In this document: positions 59,926 through 64,000 of the stretch, piece by piece
Layout: each line of letters begins with the position of its first letter
How positions within the stretch are numbered: position 1 is the stretch's first letter
The notes under the pieces: model-generated
Seen by the model: only the letters and a program-made list of their open reading frames with translations
What the model was told of the DNA's origin: nothing
Database searches by the model: none
Translations under genes and position numbers: made by a program
DNA from: Azoarcus sp. DD4
GTDB lineage: Bacteria; Pseudomonadota; Gammaproteobacteria; Burkholderiales; Rhodocyclaceae
Length of the DNA stretch: 64,000 nt
Assembly: GCF_006496635.1 (NCBI RefSeq)
Contig: NZ_CP022958.1
Location: 3,720,001 to 3,784,000, forward strand
Direction: 5' to 3'

Positions 59926-61671
59926 ATGCGCGCCCGCCAGTTCTTCATTTCCACTCTCAAGGAAGCTCCCTCCGATGCGGAAGTCATCAGCCAGAAGCTG
60001 ATGCTGCGTGCAGGCATGATCCGCAAGGTCGCCGCCGGCATCTACAACTACCTGCCGATGGGCCTGCGCAGCATCCGCAAGGTGGAGAACATCATCCGCG
60101 AAGAGATGAACCGCGCCGGTGCGCTCGAACTGATCATGCCGCTGGTGCAGCCATCCGAGCTGTGGCAGGAAACCGGCCGCTGGGACAAGATGGGTCCCGA
60201 GATGCTGCGCTTCAAGGATCGCCACGAACGCGACTTCGCGCTGCAGCCGACCTCCGAAGAGGTCGTCACCGACATCGCCCGCCAGGAACTGAAGAGCTAC
60301 CGTCAGCTGCCGAAGAACTTCTACCAGATCCAGACCAAGTTCCGCGACGAGCGCCGCCCGCGCTTCGGTGTGATGCGCGGCCGCGAATTCACCATGAAGG
60401 ACGCCTACTCCTTCGACCGCAGCCCCGAAGCCGCCGGTGAGAGCTATGACGCGATGTATGCCGCCTACAGCCGCATCTTCGACCGCCTCGGCCTCACCTA
60501 CCGCGCGGTGGCGGCCGACACCGGCGCCATCGGCGGCGACCGCTCGCACGAATTCCAGGTCATCGCCGACACCGGCGAGGACGCCATCGTCTACTGCCCC
60601 GGCTCCAGCTACGCCGCCAACATCGAACTGGCCGAAGCGCTGTCGCTGTTGAGCGACCGTGCCGCCGCCAGTGCCCCTCTAGTGAAGACGCCGACCCCGG
60701 GCAAGTCCACCTGCGAGGACGTCGCCGCCCTGCTCGGCGTGCCGCTCGCCACCACGGTGAAATCGCTGGTGCTGGCCACCGACGACGTCGACGAAGCCGG
60801 CAAGGTGGTGAAGAGCAGCATCTGGCTGCTGCTGGTACGTGGCGACCACGAGCTCAACGAGGTCAAGGCCGGCAAGATCGAGGGGCTCAAAGCCGGCTTC
60901 CGCTTCGCCACCGAAGACGAGATCGTCGCCCACTTCGGCTGCAAGCCTGGTTACCTCGGCCCGATCGGCCTCAAGCAGCCGGTCAAGGTCATCGCCGACC
61001 GCACCGTTGCCAACATAGCCGACTTCATCTGCGGCGCAAATGCCGAGGACTTCCATTACACCGGCGCGAACTGGGGCCGCGACCTGCCCGAACCCGATCT
61101 CGTTGCCGACATCCGCAACGTGGTCGAGGGCGACCCCAGCCCCGACGGCAAGGGCACGCTCGCCATCCAGCGCGGCATCGAGGTCGGCCACGTGTTCTAC
61201 CTCGGCACCAAGTACTCCAAGGCAATGAACGCGACCTTCCTGGACGTCGACGGCAAGCCCAAGCACTTCGAGATGGGCTGCTACGGCATCGGCGTCACCC
61301 GCATCCTCGGCGCTGCCATCGAACAGAACCACGACGAGCGCGGCATCCTCTGGCCGGCCTCGATCGCCCCGTTCGAAGTGGTGATCTGCCCGGTGGGCTG
61401 GGGCAAGTCGGACGCGGTGCGCGACGAAGCGCAAAAGCTTTACGACACCCTGATCGCAGCCGGTATCGATGCCATCCTCGACGACCGTGACGAGCGCCCG
61501 GGCGTGATGTTCGCCGACTGGGAGCTGATCGGCGTGCCGCACCGCGTCACCATCGGCGACCGTGGCCTGAAGGAAGGCGTGATCGAGTACCAGGGCCGGC
61601 GCGACGCCGAAGCAATCCGCCTGGCTGTGGCAGAAACCGCACAGCATGTAATTTCGCGCCTGCGCGGCTGA
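59926..61671 (+). CDS. proS: Prolyl-tRNA synthetase
   Basis: 581 residues, bacterial type with editing domain. Class II motifs: RAGMIRKVAAGIYNYLPMGL, FRDERRPRFGVMRGREFTMK, DAYSFD and KHFEMGCYGIGVTRILGAAI. The insertion domain (about 230-410) includes STCEDVAALLGVPLATTVKS and LLLVRGDHELNEVKAGK. The start at 59926 (MRARQFFIST) is the family start; the frame to 59809 is unsupported. A TAGAAT -10 lies at 59883-59888. Confidence 0.97.
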   Translation: MRARQFFISTLKEAPSDAEVISQKLMLRAGMIRKVAAGIYNYLPMGLRSIRKVENIIREEMNRAGALELIMPLVQPSELWQETGRWDKMGPEMLRFKDRHERDFALQPTSEEVVTDIARQELKSYRQLPKNFYQIQTKFRDERRPRFGVMRGREFTMKDAYSFDRSPEAAGESYDAMYAAYSRIFDRLGLTYRAVAADTGAIGGDRSHEFQVIADTGEDAIVYCPGSSYAANIELAEALSLLSDRAAASAPLVKTPTPGKSTCEDVAALLGVPLATTVKSLVLATDDVDEAGKVVKSSIWLLLVRGDHELNEVKAGKIEGLKAGFRFATEDEIVAHFGCKPGYLGPIGLKQPVKVIADRTVANIADFICGANAEDFHYTGANWGRDLPEPDLVADIRNVVEGDPSPDGKGTLAIQRGIEVGHVFYLGTKYSKAMNATFLDVDGKPKHFEMGCYGIGVTRILGAAIEQNHDERGILWPASIAPFEVVICPVGWGKSDAVRDEAQKLYDTLIAAGIDAILDDRDERPGVMFADWELIGVPHRVTIGDRGLKEGVIEYQGRRDAEAIRLAVAETAQHVISRLRG

Positions 61672-61694
61672 TCCGGATCGGGTATAAACCGGGC

Positions 61695-62357
61695 ATGCGC
61701 CTGCAGACCATGCCCCGCTCCCGTGCGACGTACTGTCGTCTCGCGCTCGCCAGCCTGTTCGCGCTGGCGAGCGGCGTCGCATGGAGCGGCGCCCAGCAAT
61801 ACGAACCGCTGGCGGCCAGCGTCCGCGCAGCGCTGCATGCGGCGGTCAGCGACGCACGCGCACCCGACCTGCCGATTACCGACGCGGGCGAACGCGTCCG
61901 CTGGCTGGCTGAAATGTCGCGCCGCCTGCAGCGACGCATTCCGGACGAGCACTACCGCATCGAACTGCTCACCAGCATCCATTACGAAGCCACCCGCGCC
62001 GGGCTGGATCCGCAACTGGTACTCGGGCTCGTTCAGGTAGAAAGCAACTTCCGCAAGTACGCGATTTCCAGTGCCGGGGCCCGCGGCTTCATGCAGGTGA
62101 TGCCGTTCTGGATAAAGGTGATCGGCCGCGAAGACGACAACCTCTTCCACCTGCGTACCAACCTGCGCTACGGCTGCACCATCCTGCGCCACTATCTCGA
62201 CATCGAGCGCGGCGACCTCTTCCGCGCGCTTGGACGCTACAACGGCAGCCTGGGCAAACCGGAATACCCCAACCTGGTACGCACCGCCTGGGAGCGCGAC
62301 TGGTCGTGGAAGCCGGAGCGGCTGGCTGCCGCACCGGTCCGCAACGCAGCAAACTAG
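61695..62357 (+). CDS. Lytic transglycosylase (SLT domain)
   Basis: 220 residues. A signal peptide ends near GAQQYE (about 33). The SLT domain has GLVQVESNFRKYAISSAGAR with catalytic Glu116, GFMQVMPFWIKVIG and FRALGRYNGSLGKPEYPNLV. It cleaves glycan strands to 1,6-anhydro muropeptides. It follows proS by 23 bp in the same direction and is convergent with the bactofilin gene (7-bp gap). Confidence 0.9.
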   Translation: MRLQTMPRSRATYCRLALASLFALASGVAWSGAQQYEPLAASVRAALHAAVSDARAPDLPITDAGERVRWLAEMSRRLQRRIPDEHYRIELLTSIHYEATRAGLDPQLVLGLVQVESNFRKYAISSAGARGFMQVMPFWIKVIGREDDNLFHLRTNLRYGCTILRHYLDIERGDLFRALGRYNGSLGKPEYPNLVRTAWERDWSWKPERLAAAPVRNAAN

Positions 62358-62364
62358 CCGGTAT

Positions 62365-62970
62365 TCAGCCGGCAACCGCAGCCAGCGGCTTGGGTTCGCC
62401 GAGCGCCGGCTTTTCCTCACGCACCAGACCGCCCTTCTTCGCCGAGAACGACTGCACGTCGCCGGAAACCTCGCCGCCGGCTTCGATCAGGATCTTGCCG
62501 TAGCGGATCTTGCCGCTCACCCGCCCGGTGGCGTGAATGATGAGCTGCTCGCGCGCGGTCAGCTCGCCGTCGAAATTGCCGTGGATCTCGGCAACGTCGA
62601 TACATACCGTGCCGGAAAATGCCCCGTTCTCGGCGATTTTGATGACACGGCTGTCCATCGTGGCCTCGACGCGACCTTCGACCACCAGCGTATCGCAGTC
62701 GAGAATCTCCGCCCCCTTGAGCTTGACGTCCGGCCCGACGATCAGGCTGCTGCCGCGGCTGCTCGCCTCTTCCTGCAGCGGCGTGGCGGCCTCCGCCTGG
62801 GCGAGGGGCGCCGTGACCGGGGGACTGTCCTTCTGCGGCGACAGCGCAGGCGTGGTGGGCGTTTGCGGGCTACCGTTGCCGTTGGCGGTCACACCCGACC
62901 CAACCGGGCGAACGGTGCGGGACTGCAGGGTATCGGCGTTCTTGGGGAACAGGGCGGGCTTGTTGAACAT
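62365..62970 (-). CDS. Bactofilin family protein
   Basis: 201 residues. The N-terminal 75 residues are Pro/Thr-rich and disordered. The bactofilin beta-helix spans about 80-180: SSLIVGPDVKLKGAEILDCD, TLVVEGRVEATMDSRVIKIA and GRVSGKIRYGKILIEAGGEV. Bactofilins polymerise into membrane-linked filaments that place wall enzymes; the neighbour is a wall hydrolase. The start at 62970 has a GGAGA site. Confidence 0.9.
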   Translation of the reverse strand: MFNKPALFPKNADTLQSRTVRPVGSGVTANGNGSPQTPTTPALSPQKDSPPVTAPLAQAEAATPLQEEASSRGSSLIVGPDVKLKGAEILDCDTLVVEGRVEATMDSRVIKIAENGAFSGTVCIDVAEIHGNFDGELTAREQLIIHATGRVSGKIRYGKILIEAGGEVSGDVQSFSAKKGGLVREEKPALGEPKPLAAVAG

Positions 62971-63285
62971 ATCTTCTCCTTGAATGTGAGCCGGGCCGCT
63001 GGATCTGGCCCGCGTGAGTCGATGGCAAGCACCGTGCCAACCATGACTTTTCATTTTTTATTCAATCACCTAAAGAACATTTTGCAGAAAATGGCTTGAA
63101 TTTGAGCCACCGCTGCCCACGATCTGTCGCCGCTGCCCGACAAGTAGCTCGAACACGAACATCAAGCATCTGTTTTCATTTTGTTTTTTCATGTCGCCGA
63201 AAGGCGACGAAGCAAACCAGGCTTGCACTTGCTTACCTTGGCCAACGCCACGCACACCTACACTGCGGGATCGCTCTCCGGCCGC
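62971..63285. other. 315-bp gap between bactofilin and sensor kinase
   Basis: No gene is supported. The left half is AT-rich and should hold the bactofilin promoter on the minus strand. GTCGCC-GAAA-GGCGAC (63193-63208) is a perfect short stem without a T-run on either useful side. Confidence 0.4.
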
Positions 63286-64000
63286 ATGGCCCTGCTACCT
63301 ACCGAAACACGCGCGATGCCGAGCCCGTCCTTCCGCTTCATCCTGCTCGCCAGCTTTCTGCTCGTTGCCGGCCTGCTGGGCGCCGTGGCGGCGAGCGGAT
63401 GGATGAGCCTCGCGGATTTCGCCAACCGTGGCCGACGCATCGCTCACGACGCCATCGGCCTCACCACGGCGCTCCAGCAACTCGGGGAACGCACTGTCGA
63501 CATGGAACGAAGCGCCCGCCAGTTCCTGGTACTGCGCGACGCGGCATTGCAGAGGCGCTTTGTCGATGCCCGCCATAGCGCTATCGAGGCCCTCACCCGC
63601 ATCGAGCACCTGTTGCCCGGCAGCGCGCCGCTGATTGCCGAATGGCGCGACCTGTCCAGCCTCGGCATCGTGCCGGAAGATGCCCAGCCTGCGCCCGCGC
63701 TGGTGGCCGACAAGCTACGGCGTCTCACCGAACTGAACGAGACACTGACCCGCCGGGTCGCGGCATCCCTGGATCGTGCCAACGCCAGCCAGCTCGACGC
63801 GCTCGACCACAAGCGCGAACAGCTGGCGGCCCTACTGCTGAGCGGTGTTGCGCTGACCAGCGCACTCGGCCTGCTGATCGCCTGGTGGATCCTGCGCCCC
63901 TTGCGCCAGCTCGCCGGGGCGATCACCGCACTCGGGGAAAATCGTCTGCAGCAGCCGATCGCCGTACACGGCCCCGCCGACCTGCGTCAGTTGGGCGAGC
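63286..64000 (+). CDS. Membrane sensor histidine kinase, N-terminal part only
   Basis: 238 residues up to the right edge, still open. TM1 follows the start (FRFILLASFLLVAGLLGAVA), then a periplasmic helical sensor domain (about 40-190, EIERSARQFLVLRD-like stretch, here DMERSARQFLVLRDAALQRR) and TM2 (LLLSGVALTSALGLLIAWWI), leading into a HAMP start (LRPLRQLAGAITALGENR). Layout matches QseE/GlrK-type kinases. An ATG at 63316 is an alternative start. The catalytic core is outside the window. Confidence 0.8.
   Translation, partial: MALLPTETRAMPSPSFRFILLASFLLVAGLLGAVAASGWMSLADFANRGRRIAHDAIGLTTALQQLGERTVDMERSARQFLVLRDAALQRRFVDARHSAIEALTRIEHLLPGSAPLIAEWRDLSSLGIVPEDAQPAPALVADKLRRLTELNETLTRRVAASLDRANASQLDALDHKREQLAALLLSGVALTSALGLLIAWWILRPLRQLAGAITALGENRLQQPIAVHGPADLRQLGE

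Noticed and set aside
63193..63208. Hairpin GTCGCC-GAAA-GGCGAC as a terminator
   Set aside because: No T-run follows on either strand in a useful direction and no transcript end is expected there.
1..64000. CRISPR arrays, tRNA or rRNA genes, insertion sequences, prophage
   Set aside because: No spaced direct repeats of CRISPR type, no tRNA-like cloverleaf, no transposase, integrase or phage genes were recognised by reading; a tRNAscan and IS search would be needed to be certain.

Overview
The window is a GC-rich chromosomal segment of a motile betaproteobacterium. The best fit is Rhodocyclales, the Azoarcus/Aromatoleum/Thauera group. This placement is inferred from gene content and order (rplM-rpsI-argC remnant-erpA, a phasin for polyhydroxyalkanoate granules, Coq7-type ubiquinone synthesis, sigma-54-type flagellar promoters), not from a phylogeny. 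I saw no tRNA, rRNA, CRISPR array, insertion sequence, phage or plasmid genes.

Layout. (1) 1-4291: a LysR regulator divergent from a MaoC-type hydratase, an acyl-CoA dehydrogenase and a class III CoA-transferase cut by the left edge; the order resembles the Pseudomonas itaconate-degradation locus. (2) 4378-13984: a NYN/OST-HTH protein, a 1-Cys peroxiredoxin, a cytochrome b561-YceI-YceI operon, a class II glutamine amidotransferase, the metNIQ importer and an esterase. (3) 14105-16919: an MFS exporter divergent from an ArsR-like regulator and an Old Yellow Enzyme, separated by a five-unit 22-bp repeat array. (4) 17010-36081: a nearly complete rod-hook and export-gate locus, fliKLMNOPQR on +, flgBCDEFGHIJKL plus a lipoprotein on -, then flgA and flgMN on +. 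Sigma-54-like promoters precede fliK, flgB, flgK and, more weakly, flgG. A sigma-28 promoter precedes flgM. (5) 36152-42832: a Spy-like periplasmic protein divergent from an OmpR-type two-component pair, a phasin, and a soluble three-PAS NarL-type kinase with its LuxR-type regulator. (6) 42843-52087: glpD-glpK, a DMT transporter, a SpoIIAA-like/sulfurtransferase pair, murI, tyrS, an M23 peptidase and erpA. (7) 52219-54252: an argC remnant, rpsI, rplM, and a predicted independent small RNA with two anti-Shine-Dalgarno motifs. (8) 54253-64000: OsmC, Coq7, a CNP1-like protein, a DUF3501/Fe-S/rubrerythrin operon, a CBS protein, rppH, proS, a lytic transglycosylase, a bactofilin and a truncated sensor kinase.

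Most genes are ordinary. The items most worth a second look are the predicted anti-SD small RNA upstream of rplM, the phased 22-bp operator array at 15342-15473, the argC deletion remnant at its ancestral locus, the paired GTAGGA sites before the PAS kinase, and the set of sigma-54 promoters in the flagellar locus. All starts were chosen by frame, ribosome-binding site and family length, and none was checked experimentally.
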